From assembly GCA_002425825.1 (NCBI GenBank), contig DIMZ01000159.1, positions 19,491 to 26,545 of the forward strand: DNA of 7,055 nucleotides, written 5' to 3'. Below the pieces are notes generated by a model. It was given only the letters and a program-made list of their open reading frames with translations. It made no database searches and was not told the DNA's origin. The position numbers and the translations under genes were made by a program. The first letter of the stretch is position 1, and each line of letters begins with the position of its first letter. This document shows positions 1-6,498 of this stretch, piece by piece. Origin of the DNA: Cloacimonetes bacterium UBA5553 (GTDB taxonomy: Bacteria; Cloacimonadota; Cloacimonadia; Cloacimonadales; Cloacimonadaceae).

Positions 1-891
1 ATACTACTGGTTATAACTTGTTTAGTTTTTAGTGCTTGCTCTACTAAGACGCAGGATTTGCGCATAGGGATTATTAGCTCGTCCATAAATCATTTGCCAC
101 TTAGCTTCGCCATTGATGATGGAGCCATCCCCAAAGATAAATATCAGCTAATAAAGTTTACCAGCGGATGGGAAGTGCAGGAAGCAATGATAACCGGCAG
201 CATAGACGTTGCCATTATGCCTTTCACTTATGTGTGGAATGCTGCATCAAAGGGATATCCCATCAGCACTGCATCATTCTTTGAGCGTGAGACCGATGCT
301 GTGGTAGCACAACCGGAATACCATGCCCTAAATGACTTACGAGGCAAGAAGATAGGTATGCTAAGGGCATCTACATTGGATGTGCTATGGCGAGACTATG
401 CAGATAAAAACGGGATTGAATTTGAAGCGGTGTACTTTCGCAGCCCCAACGAAGCCATAGCAGCTTTGGACAAGAAGGAGATTGCTGCGGCTGTGTTGTA
501 TGTGCCTTTGGTGAACAAGCTGGAAGCCAAGTATAATACATTACACTGGTTTAGCGAAGACTATCCCTTTCACCCCTGCTGCGACCTTGCCGTAAATACC
601 AATAACATTAAGCATAAAAACAAGCAACTAAGCATCCTTATGGAAGATTTGCAGCTTGCAGTTAGCAATATGGACAAAGACAAAACGAAGCTGGAGAGAT
701 ATATAATGACCAGCTACGGTCTTAGTGCCGATGAATGCAGGGAAGCTTTGCAACACACTCAGTTTCGCATGGGTCTGGAAGCAGAGGGAAAGGAGTTTGA
801 GCGCCGGATGACAGATATTTCTTTGGCGATTGGCTATCTGGACAGGGTTCCCGCGGATTATGAAGTATATTTATTGGAACAAGGAAAGTAG
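1..891 (+). CDS. ABC transporter substrate-binding lipoprotein, NMT1/THI5-SsuA-like (5' partial)
   Basis: Periplasmic solute receptor of an ABC importer, probably lipid-anchored. The frame is open to the window edge, so the start codon is missing. The TTG at 58 is an internal Leu, not the start. The first visible residues (ILLVITCLVFSACSTKTQD) look like the end of a lipoprotein signal peptide, with Cys13 after F-S-A as the lipobox. The mature part begins RIGIISSSINHLPL, the usual first beta-strand of NMT1/SsuA-type receptors. It continues with GSIDVAIMP (about residues 66-74), the mid-protein LRGKKIGMLRAST (113-125) that opens the second lobe, and ALDKKEIAAAVLYVP (155-169). An HPCC motif lies at about 191-194. 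296 residues are visible, close to full family length. The permease gene overlaps its 3' end, so they form one operon. The family binds pyrimidine precursors, sulfonates, nitrate and other solutes; the substrate here cannot be assigned from sequence alone. Confidence 0.9.
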   Translation: MLLVITCLVFSACSTKTQDLRIGIISSSINHLPLSFAIDDGAIPKDKYQLIKFTSGWEVQEAMITGSIDVAIMPFTYVWNAASKGYPISTASFFERETDAVVAQPEYHALNDLRGKKIGMLRASTLDVLWRDYADKNGIEFEAVYFRSPNEAIAALDKKEIAAAVLYVPLVNKLEAKYNTLHWFSEDYPFHPCCDLAVNTNNIKHKNKQLSILMEDLQLAVSNMDKDKTKLERYIMTSYGLSADECREALQHTQFRMGLEAEGKEFERRMTDISLAIGYLDRVPADYEVYLLEQGK

Positions 892-1495
892 CCTGGTGCT
901 ATTCACAGATCTGCTAACAACTTTCACACGTGTGCTTGTGTGGACAGCTCTATCCTGGTTACTGGGCATAAGCATGGGCTATGCAGGCTACAAGAGCAAA
1001 TGGTTTGAAGCTTTTAGCATGCCAATTATAAACGTAATACGCCACATCTCACCATTTTGCTGGTTACCGCTGATAATTCTGGTAGCCGGAATAGGTGAAC
1101 TGGCAGTGGGGATTACTTTGCTAATCTCGCTTGCATTTCACGGAGTGATAGTAACCTTGGAAATGCTGCATAGCCTGCCACGTAACCTTATAGAGCAGGC
1201 AAAGCTGGACGGGGCATCGGGTTGGAACATGTTTATGCACATAGAGCTTCCTGTTTGCACAGCCGGAGCAATCGACATCTTCAGGGTGTTGTGGGGAGTG
1301 GGTTGGAGTGCCGTTATAGCCGCGGAGATGCTGGGTGTACGCAGTGGAATGGGGTATAGGCTGCTGGATTTCCGCTATCTGTTACGCTATAGAGAAATGC
1401 TGCTATACATAGCGGTGATTGGCTTTATCGGCATGATATGCGATTTGCTGCTGAAGATGCTGAAGCGGAAAACCACATCCTGGACATGGCAATAA
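860..1495 (+). CDS. ABC transporter permease, BPD_transp_1 family (SsuC/TauC/ThiX-like)
   Basis: Inner-membrane channel subunit that partners the upstream binding protein. With the ATG at 860 it has 211 residues. Hydrophobic stretches at about 25-43, 56-77, 80-101, 138-158 and 181-200 fit a five-helix core. The EAA loop that docks the ATPase is clear at about 112-131 (EQAKLDGASGW, then IELP), with the conserved Gly and the terminal I-x-LP. Family members are usually about 250 residues, so the N-terminus is short. Starting at 860 gives a 32-bp overlap with the receptor gene but no good ribosome site. A GTG at 896 has AAGGAAAG at 881-888, 7 nt upstream, sits just after the receptor stop and would give 199 residues; it is a serious alternative. 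The frame extends further upstream to a TTG at 830, which is unlikely. No ATPase gene follows, so it must be upstream of the window or elsewhere. Substrate unknown. Confidence 0.88.
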   Translation: MKYIYWNKESSLVLFTDLLTTFTRVLVWTALSWLLGISMGYAGYKSKWFEAFSMPIINVIRHISPFCWLPLIILVAGIGELAVGITLLISLAFHGVIVTLEMLHSLPRNLIEQAKLDGASGWNMFMHIELPVCTAGAIDIFRVLWGVGWSAVIAAEMLGVRSGMGYRLLDFRYLLRYREMLLYIAVIGFIGMICDLLLKMLKRKTTSWTWQ

Positions 1496-1521
1496 AGCTT
1501 TTCAGGATAGGGTCTAATGGC

Positions 1522-2922
1522 TTATTTATTAAGAGCCTTTCTGAAGTCCATGCCCATAACCTTATATAAAAACATGGTCTTGATAGCAGATATTATGGTG
1601 CTGGGACGCATCGCCTTGCGCTTGAAGCTGTGGTAGAATAGCGGCAATAAACGCCAACCCTTGCTAAGATAAACACGAACATAAGCTTTTGGGAAATAAG
1701 CGTCTATATCCTTGTGGCTCATAGTCAGCGGTTTATATACACAGTGCATGGCGTCATAATCTTCCCAGTTGTAATGCAGAATGCGGTCTTCAGCCACCAG
1801 CCGGTTAAATATCTCTGTTCCCGGAAAGGGGGTTAAGATGGTAATAACCACGTAACCCAGGGGCAGCGAGCAAAAGAATTTGATATTCTGTTCTATATGC
1901 TTAGGGGTGTCGAATTCATCTGCCGAGCCGATTATCATATACCAATTGTGTGAGATAGAAAGCTTGTTAAGTATCTTTATGGCGGTTCTAATCTGCTCCA
2001 GGCTAATCTTCTTGTGCATGCGTTCCAGCACTTCAGGTATGCCGCTTTCGATTCCAATGGACATCAGCGAACAGCCTACCTTTGCCATGCGGGCTATCAG
2101 GGCATGATTGTTGCAGATAGTATCCACGCGGCTCATGCAGTTAAAGTGAAACTTGATGCCTTCATCCTCAATCGCCTGGCAAAACTCATCCATCCATTTG
2201 GTATCCACGGTTAAGTTGTCGTCATGAAACCAGAAGCTATCGTAACCCCAGCTTATATATTCCTTTATCTCGGCGATTACGGTCTTTACGCTACGCTTGC
2301 GATATCTGCCTCCATAAAAGGCGGAGATGCTGCAAAAAGAGCAGAAATAGGGGCAACCGCGTGAGGATACTATCTTAGGAGAAAAGCTGAATTCCGGGGC
2401 AGTTAGATCACGCGTGATGAGTGGAAGGTTTTCGATATCTTGTAACAGGGCAATCTTGTCGTCGTTGAAGTAGCTGCCATTCCGCATATAAACAATACCG
2501 CTAATGTCAGGATAGTTATTGCCGGCTTGCAGGGCTGCTAATAGTTGGGGGAATACTTCCTCGCCTTCACCACGGCAGATGTAATCCACACCTGTGTCGC
2601 TAAAGGTTTCTTTGTACATAAAAGTGGCATGATGCCCGCCAATAATGGTTTTTATTCCCGGGTGCTGCTGCTTAACGTATTTTATCAGCTCCCGGGCAAT
2701 TGGATAACTGGCACTTACACAGGATACGCCCAGCACTTCGGGGTGGTAACGCTTGATATAGCTATCAACATTGTCCTTATCCGCCACCACAACAGTTGTA
2801 TCATGACCGGCATCCCTAGCGGCTGCCGCCACATATAGCAAACCTTGCAATATCTGATTACCCTTTCTAAGGCTTTCCAAGCCACCGGTGCGAGCCTTGG
2901 GAGACACCATTAATACTTTCAT
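1522..2922 (-). CDS. B12-binding-domain radical SAM protein
   Basis: Predicted cytoplasmic iron-sulfur enzyme of 466 residues. An N-terminal Rossmann-like cobalamin-binding fold (about 1-130) contains LGVSCVSAS and IIGGHHATF (93-101), followed by the linker ICRGEGEEVFPQL. The radical SAM core begins near 183: SSRGCPYFCSFCSI carries the CX3CX2C cluster ligands C190, C194 and C197. Other core motifs are WFHDDNLTVD (231-240), CMSRVD (262-267), SIGIESG (288-294) and LTPFPGTEIF (363-372). The cobalamin His motif DxHxxG is absent. A basic C-terminal tail (about 415-466) is unassigned. The start at 2922 was chosen because MKVLMVSPKA is the natural first strand and GAGAG lies 4 nt upstream; the 28 residues added by the GTG at 3006 are Cys-rich and unlike the family. 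It is convergent with the ABC operon and 141 bp downstream of the exported-protein gene. Relatives include methyltransferases, ring-forming and cyclase-type (BchE-like) enzymes; the substrate is unknown. Confidence 0.9.
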   Translation of the reverse strand: MKVLMVSPKARTGGLESLRKGNQILQGLLYVAAAARDAGHDTTVVVADKDNVDSYIKRYHPEVLGVSCVSASYPIARELIKYVKQQHPGIKTIIGGHHATFMYKETFSDTGVDYICRGEGEEVFPQLLAALQAGNNYPDISGIVYMRNGSYFNDDKIALLQDIENLPLITRDLTAPEFSFSPKIVSSRGCPYFCSFCSISAFYGGRYRKRSVKTVIAEIKEYISWGYDSFWFHDDNLTVDTKWMDEFCQAIEDEGIKFHFNCMSRVDTICNNHALIARMAKVGCSLMSIGIESGIPEVLERMHKKISLEQIRTAIKILNKLSISHNWYMIIGSADEFDTPKHIEQNIKFFCSLPLGYVVITILTPFPGTEIFNRLVAEDRILHYNWEDYDAMHCVYKPLTMSHKDIDAYFPKAYVRVYLSKGWRLLPLFYHSFKRKAMRPSTIISAIKTMFLYKVMGMDFRKALNK

Positions 2923-2926
2923 AACA

Positions 2927-2984
2927 CTCTCAATCTGCTTTTGCGCCTTATTGTTATTACAACACAATGGTGTCAAGCAGATTG
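2927..2984 (-). promoter_or_regulatory. Leader stem-loop abutting the Shine-Dalgarno of the radical SAM gene
   Basis: A perfect 10-bp inverted repeat, CAATCTGCTT (2931-2940) and AAGCAGATTG (2975-2984), lies in the 141-bp gap before the radical SAM gene. In the mRNA (- strand) the downstream arm ends on the first base of the GAGAG ribosome site (2931-2927), 4 nt before the ATG at 2922. The 34-nt loop can form an inner ATTGT/ACAAT stem. No T tract follows the downstream arm, so it does not look like a terminator for the upstream gene. It may modulate translation or mRNA stability; no known riboswitch class is recognised. Confidence 0.45.
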
Positions 2985-3063
2985 TGCACAGCTTATCTAA
3001 GGGCACACTTATTTAGCATCATATCCAAACATATGCGGTTTCGGCAAGATAGGGGGAGAGGCT

Positions 3064-5910
3064 CTATTTCAGAAGCGTCACTTTACGGGAATGACGCTTC
3101 CCGCCAGCCTCCAAACGAAGGATATACACACCTGAAGCCACGTCTCGACCGGTTGAATCTTTTCCGTTCCAAATGATGCTATGCTTTCCGGCACCCATAA
3201 AGCCATTCTGGAGGGTGGCGGTCTTTCTGCCCTTCAAGTCATAAACGCAGATAGACGCTATTCCGGCTTCGGGAAGGCTGAATGATATACTGGTGCTGGG
3301 GTTAAAAGGATTGGGGCTACAGCTGTCCAAATAGGGCATTGCCGGGGACTGGGGATCCGGGTTTGGATTGGCTGTGCCTGTCAACGTAACACTCTGTAGA
3401 GACACGGTTGAAAACTCATTATAGCCATTACCCTGTCCACAGCCCAGGGCAATCCAGGCATGATAGTCCAGCATGGATATAGAAGGAGGTAAGTAACTTC
3501 CCGCGATTATCACAGAAGAAATCGGCACGATCAGTTGCCACGAAGGTGTAATGTAGAAGTGCCTTACAGCGTATGTTGAATCTATATAATCCATCACAAA
3601 CATCAGCAAGTTGCCGTTAGATTGGTCGTTGGTACCCAAAACTTGCCAACATAAGTATGCAGAAACAACAGCGGGGATGTAATATATGGCAGTTTGATTG
3701 CCGTAAGTGTTGTACTCCCGAACCTCATAACTGTTGGAAAGATTCCCGACATAAATCATATTGTTGCGACTGAACACATTGTAATTGATATCCACTGGCA
3801 GTTGAGCAAAATTGAACATATAGTCTCCCTGCCTGTTTATCATTGTATGCGTGAATGTATATTCTACATATTCGTGATTAGTAGGGTACAAGTAATAGAA
3901 TCGAGCGAAATCAAGCACCACATGCATGTTCTCTCCGCAGACGGTGAATGAATGCTTGAATAACGACGCTGTTCCATATTGATCCGGCATGTCTAATCCC
4001 CATTGGGGAAATCCATTTATGATAACACCATTGTCATCCAGGCAGGCTAGCATCGGTCTTATTCCCAAAGTCCAGGTTAGCCAGGGCCATTCCAGCTTGA
4101 CACTCCCAAATGCTCCGGAGATATCTGGATGGGGCTGGGTAATTTGGATTCCATCTCCCCAAAGTGGTGTAATGCCGCTAATCTTCTGGCCCCAAATGCT
4201 GTTGGATTGCGACCATATCACATACCAATCGTCCAAATAGGTGCTTATATTTACCCAGCCGACGCTTTGGGTAATCGTCCCAAGCTGAAAACCACCTTCA
4301 GGAAGCAGGTTGTTCCCTGCAGCGTCAATTATCTGGTAGCGTCTGCTGATAACACCATCCAACTCTTCCCCCCAAACTACCAAAGTGAGGTTGCCCTTGC
4401 AGCAAACCTCACTGGCACCATTACGGGAACTGCTCGGACGGTTGATTTTAAGACCGGTTGCGTTATATACAGGTTGTCCTTCAGATGTGTATAGCTGCAG
4501 GTACAGATCCCAAGGCGAAGTGGACAGTGAAGCTTGATCCCAGATCACAGCACAGCCATTGGTGCGGGCAGAGGTCTTCACTTCTTTTACCCTTCCAGAT
4601 TCTCCATACACCAGTTCCATTCCATTGGCTGCAAGTTGCGGCTGGTATAGCTGGTTCAGCATCTGCACCTTGATCCCGCCGCGCATGGTCTCTTTTTCCT
4701 GCCATTCAATGCCAATGGAATTACCATGTCTGTGAGCAGTTATGTATTTCTTTAAGCTGTTTGTGTTGGTAACATCATATACTGCGACGTTGCCAGTGGC
4801 ATTAACATGGATCACTTTAATATTGTTTGGATTGGCAAACAAGCTACCTACCACAACGCAACCGCCATCGGCATCCGGCACAGCCTGAGTGACATACTCC
4901 ATATATCCGACATCTGTAGTGAGATTTATCCCAGTACCGAATTGTAGCACGCCATCGCCGCTGATCTTCTGTAGATATTTGCCATAATAGGCTACCGCAG
5001 TTATAAAGATGCTATTATCAGACCCCGTGACTACTTGCAGGGGTGAGTTGTTAATCGAGTCGGTGCTGATGGCGGTAACGGGCTGTGGCCATAAGGCAGT
5101 GCCGGAATTGCTGTAACGCTGAACATCCAGGTTGTTATAATGATTCACGCACAACGCGAAGGAGGAATCCTCAAAGGCGCATAACCTCCCGATGGGATGA
5201 TTGGCTGTAGATGCCACGCTAAGTGGTTGAGTCCACATAAACTGCCCCAAATGGTTTAAACGTTGAACTTTCACCATACCCTGTAAACTCCAGGCGACCA
5301 GCACGCTGTCGTCTGACAGGATCATCAAATTGGTGTTATAGCTTGCTGCATTATCTAAGAAAACATAAGCTGAAGGCATGGTTGTAGCTCCTGAGGCATC
5401 CAGATGCTGGATAGCACTGCGAAACTCGCCACTAATTCCGTTATATCTCCCATACCAGGAAACATACACCCCACCATTGTGATCGGCTACCATATCGGCT
5501 ACGGTATCCACCCAATATCCCATATTGATGATCCCGTGTTGACCCCAAAGAAAGTCACCTGTACGGGAAATCTTTTGCACTAGGATATTTGAAGAGTATC
5601 GAAAGGCTATCGCGAAAGCCTGGTCAGAGGTTTCTACCAGTTTATAAACACTATAGCTTCTGGGAAAAGTAAGAGGCGTTTCCCAAAGCGGCTGGTATTG
5701 CTGGTCATAAAGGCGTATTTTGTAGCATTGGTTACCGTTATCATTCTGTTCCCACATCAGTAAATGGCAGCCATCGGAGGTCTGCAGAGACTTGCCGGTG
5801 AACTCCACATTTGCATAATTTTTCACTATGACCGGTTGGGGCCATACTAACTCTGCCGTCAGTATTCCAACTGCGGTTAGCAGAACACACAGAAATACAA
5901 GCTTGTTCAT
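3064..5910 (-). CDS. Secreted W-repeat protein with C-terminal FlgD-Ig/T9SS-type sorting domain
   Basis: Large exported protein of 948 residues, probably surface-attached or released; function unknown. Residues 1-19 are a Sec signal peptide (MNKLVFLCVLLTAVGILTA, likely cut before ELVWPQP). Residues 22 to about 800 contain degenerate repeats of about 50 residues with the core [VLI]Q-x-[LIY]-x-x-x-G-x-x-LW-x-x-x-(G)-[IV]. Units start near 65, 111, 167, 215, 263, 313, 365, 415, 471, 525 and 574; clear examples are VQRLNHLGQFMWTQP (215), VQRYSNSGTALWPQP (263) and VQKISRTGDFLWGQ (111). The pattern suggests beta-propeller blades, which is inferred. After a Pro/Asn-rich linker (845-858) comes the terminal domain: SPNPFNPSTSISFSLP (865-880), then GAGKHSIIWNGKDSTG and VASGVYILRLEAGGK, ending in a basic KVTLLK. 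This matches FlgD-Ig/T9SS type A sorting domains. No catalytic motif was seen. The ATG at 5910 has GAGAGG 5 nt upstream. The radical SAM gene lies downstream on the same strand. Confidence 0.85.
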   Translation of the reverse strand: MNKLVFLCVLLTAVGILTAELVWPQPVIVKNYANVEFTGKSLQTSDGCHLLMWEQNDNGNQCYKIRLYDQQYQPLWETPLTFPRSYSVYKLVETSDQAFAIAFRYSSNILVQKISRTGDFLWGQHGIINMGYWVDTVADMVADHNGGVYVSWYGRYNGISGEFRSAIQHLDASGATTMPSAYVFLDNAASYNTNLMILSDDSVLVAWSLQGMVKVQRLNHLGQFMWTQPLSVASTANHPIGRLCAFEDSSFALCVNHYNNLDVQRYSNSGTALWPQPVTAISTDSINNSPLQVVTGSDNSIFITAVAYYGKYLQKISGDGVLQFGTGINLTTDVGYMEYVTQAVPDADGGCVVVGSLFANPNNIKVIHVNATGNVAVYDVTNTNSLKKYITAHRHGNSIGIEWQEKETMRGGIKVQMLNQLYQPQLAANGMELVYGESGRVKEVKTSARTNGCAVIWDQASLSTSPWDLYLQLYTSEGQPVYNATGLKINRPSSSRNGASEVCCKGNLTLVVWGEELDGVISRRYQIIDAAGNNLLPEGGFQLGTITQSVGWVNISTYLDDWYVIWSQSNSIWGQKISGITPLWGDGIQITQPHPDISGAFGSVKLEWPWLTWTLGIRPMLACLDDNGVIINGFPQWGLDMPDQYGTASLFKHSFTVCGENMHVVLDFARFYYLYPTNHEYVEYTFTHTMINRQGDYMFNFAQLPVDINYNVFSRNNMIYVGNLSNSYEVREYNTYGNQTAIYYIPAVVSAYLCWQVLGTNDQSNGNLLMFVMDYIDSTYAVRHFYITPSWQLIVPISSVIIAGSYLPPSISMLDYHAWIALGCGQGNGYNEFSTVSLQSVTLTGTANPNPDPQSPAMPYLDSCSPNPFNPSTSISFSLPEAGIASICVYDLKGRKTATLQNGFMGAGKHSIIWNGKDSTGRDVASGVYILRLEAGGKRHSRKVTLLK

Positions 5911-5915
5911 AAATA

Positions 5916-5921
5916 CCTCTC
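5916..5921 (-). promoter_or_regulatory. Ribosome binding site of the secreted repeat protein
   Basis: GAGAGG on the - strand, 5 nt before the ATG at 5908-5910, is a near-consensus Shine-Dalgarno. It fixes the start of the exported protein immediately before its signal peptide. Confidence 0.75.
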
Positions 5922-6175
5922 AAAGGTACGATGCTTATCGCAGCAATTTTGTCAAGATAATATTTTCCCTCACTTCCCCCCGTTTTTCAATCAGGGATTT
6001 GGTTGTTCGTTTGCTTGGAGCTAGTCCCCTTATTGGTACTAGTGTTGGAATTCATTGTGGAGCTAATGCATGAGTTAGTACATACAGATATTTAACGTAA
6101 ACATTTCTTGTTCCAGTGTCTAATCCCCATCTCCACCCCCCCCCGTGTTCATAATTCTTACTTTTACCTCCCTAT

Positions 6176-6312
6176 CATCCCTCTCTCTTACAAGGAAGCA
6201 TTGTGTTACAATTATGCCGAGATCACGCCGCAATTCTGCCACAACGCGGCGTGATCGTGGCAGGAGTGTGGCAGTATCATCATACATTGCTTCCTTGAGA
6301 GACAGAGAGATG
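6176..6312. repeat. 137-bp imperfect palindrome with nested 11-bp stem
   Basis: Outer arms 6176-6206 and 6282-6312 pair at 27 of 31 positions (mismatches at 6180, 6185, 6190 and 6201; two G-T wobbles), including the perfect 10-bp block CAAGGAAGCA (6191-6200) with TGCTTCCTTG (6288-6297). Inside is a perfect 11-bp stem, GATCACGCCGC (6221-6231) with GCGGCGTGATC (6246-6256), and a 14-nt loop. That loop carries CTGCCACA (6236-6243), whose complement occurs as GTGGCAG (6257-6263) and in full as TGTGGCAG (6267-6274). The element could be a mobile palindromic repeat, a structured RNA or a cruciform-forming site; transcription is not shown. Confidence 0.7.
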
Positions 6313-6343
6313 TTAAGGTTATGGCAGTTGGATTCGTGGATCA

Positions 6344-6368
6344 TTGAGCTTTTTTGAGCTTTTTGAGG
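6344..6368 (+). repeat. 10-bp tandem repeat TTGAGCTTTT, 2 copies plus a partial
   Basis: TTGAGCTTTT occurs at 6344-6353 and 6354-6363, followed by a partial TGAGG to 6368. It lies 32 bp beyond the large palindrome. It could be a simple slippage repeat; no function is suggested by the sequence. Confidence 0.6.
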
Positions 6369-6390
6369 TAACGGAGAGGTAGTTAGTATT

Positions 6391-6439
6391 AGATTATATC
6401 TGCTTGTTTCAGATTAGCAGAAGCTTCATATCTTAATCT
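6391..6439. repeat. Bulged stem-loop in the intergenic region
   Basis: AGATT (6391-6395) pairs with AATCT (6435-6439), ATAT (6396-6399) with ATAT (6428-6431), and CTGCT (6400-6404) with AGCAG (6416-6420), leaving two bulges on the right side and an 11-nt loop. No T tract follows on either strand, so an intrinsic terminator for the kinase gene is not supported. Significance is uncertain. Confidence 0.3.
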
Positions 6440-6498
6440 ATTTGGCACTCACAATCACTGTCTGATTAATTTCGGGGGGATGCGTACAATGTCTGCGA

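Larger units (their letters stand above)
5975..6480. repeat. 506-bp segment bounded by short inverted repeats; possible non-autonomous element
   Basis: The left boundary 5975-5994 reads TCCCCCCG, then TTTTTC, then AATCAG. The right boundary (6480 to 6462 on the - strand) reads TCCCCCCG, then AAATT, then AATCAG. The outer 8 bases and inner 6 bases match exactly across a spacer of 6 or 5 A/T-rich bases. The 6176-6312 palindrome sits near the middle of the segment (centre about 6244 against 6228). No target-site duplication is visible at the outer edges and there is no transposase inside. A MITE-like element is one reading; a chance pairing of two C/G runs is the other. Confidence 0.35.
5911..6498. 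other. 588-bp intergenic region with several structured repeats, no convincing gene
   Basis: This gap lies upstream of the exported-protein gene and downstream of the kinase gene. Short open frames within it (for example 6120-6344 on - and 6145-6357 on +) run through the palindrome, give low-complexity Arg/Ser/Thr-rich translations and resemble no known family. The region holds runs of C (5976-5981; 6136-6144) and G (6474-6479), a large palindrome, a 10-bp tandem repeat and a smaller stem-loop. Positions 5995-6175 show only weak local repeats, such as GGAGCTAGT near 6018 and GGAGCTAAT near 6058. No tRNA, rRNA or CRISPR signature was seen. Confidence 0.6.

Noticed and set aside
58..60. TTG at 58 as the start of the substrate-binding protein
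   Set aside because: The frame is open to base 1 and encodes a lipoprotein signal peptide just upstream, so 58 is an internal Leu.
1519..1537. GGCT...AGCC hairpin between the convergent genes as a bidirectional terminator
   Set aside because: Only 4-5 base pairs and no real T tract on either side.
2923..3006. GTG at 3006 as the start of the radical SAM protein
   Set aside because: The extra 28 residues are Cys-rich, unlike the family, and cover the leader inverted repeat; ATG 2922 has a ribosome site and a natural N-terminus.
3025..3044. CCAAAC...GTTTCGG hairpin downstream of the secreted-protein gene as a terminator
   Set aside because: Six pairs with a bulge and no T tract on the - strand.
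4481..4705. Short antisense or alternate-frame open frames within the secreted-protein gene
   Set aside because: They are shadows of the long coding frame, with no ribosome sites or recognisable domains.
5921..5928. TACCTTTG, resembling the Bacteroidetes -7 box TAnnTTTG
   Set aside because: It overlaps the Shine-Dalgarno, and no TTG lies at the usual distance upstream.
5927..5955. Sigma70-like promoter for the secreted protein: TTGACA (5955-5950, - strand)
   Set aside because: The -35 match is perfect, but the -10 at 16-17 bp spacing (CATCGT or ATCGTA) is poor and would leave almost no leader; not strong enough to annotate.
6120..6357. Overlapping opposite-strand open frames of about 70-74 codons
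   Set aside because: They traverse the palindrome, have no ribosome site, and give Arg/Ser/Thr-rich translations explained by the inverted repeat.
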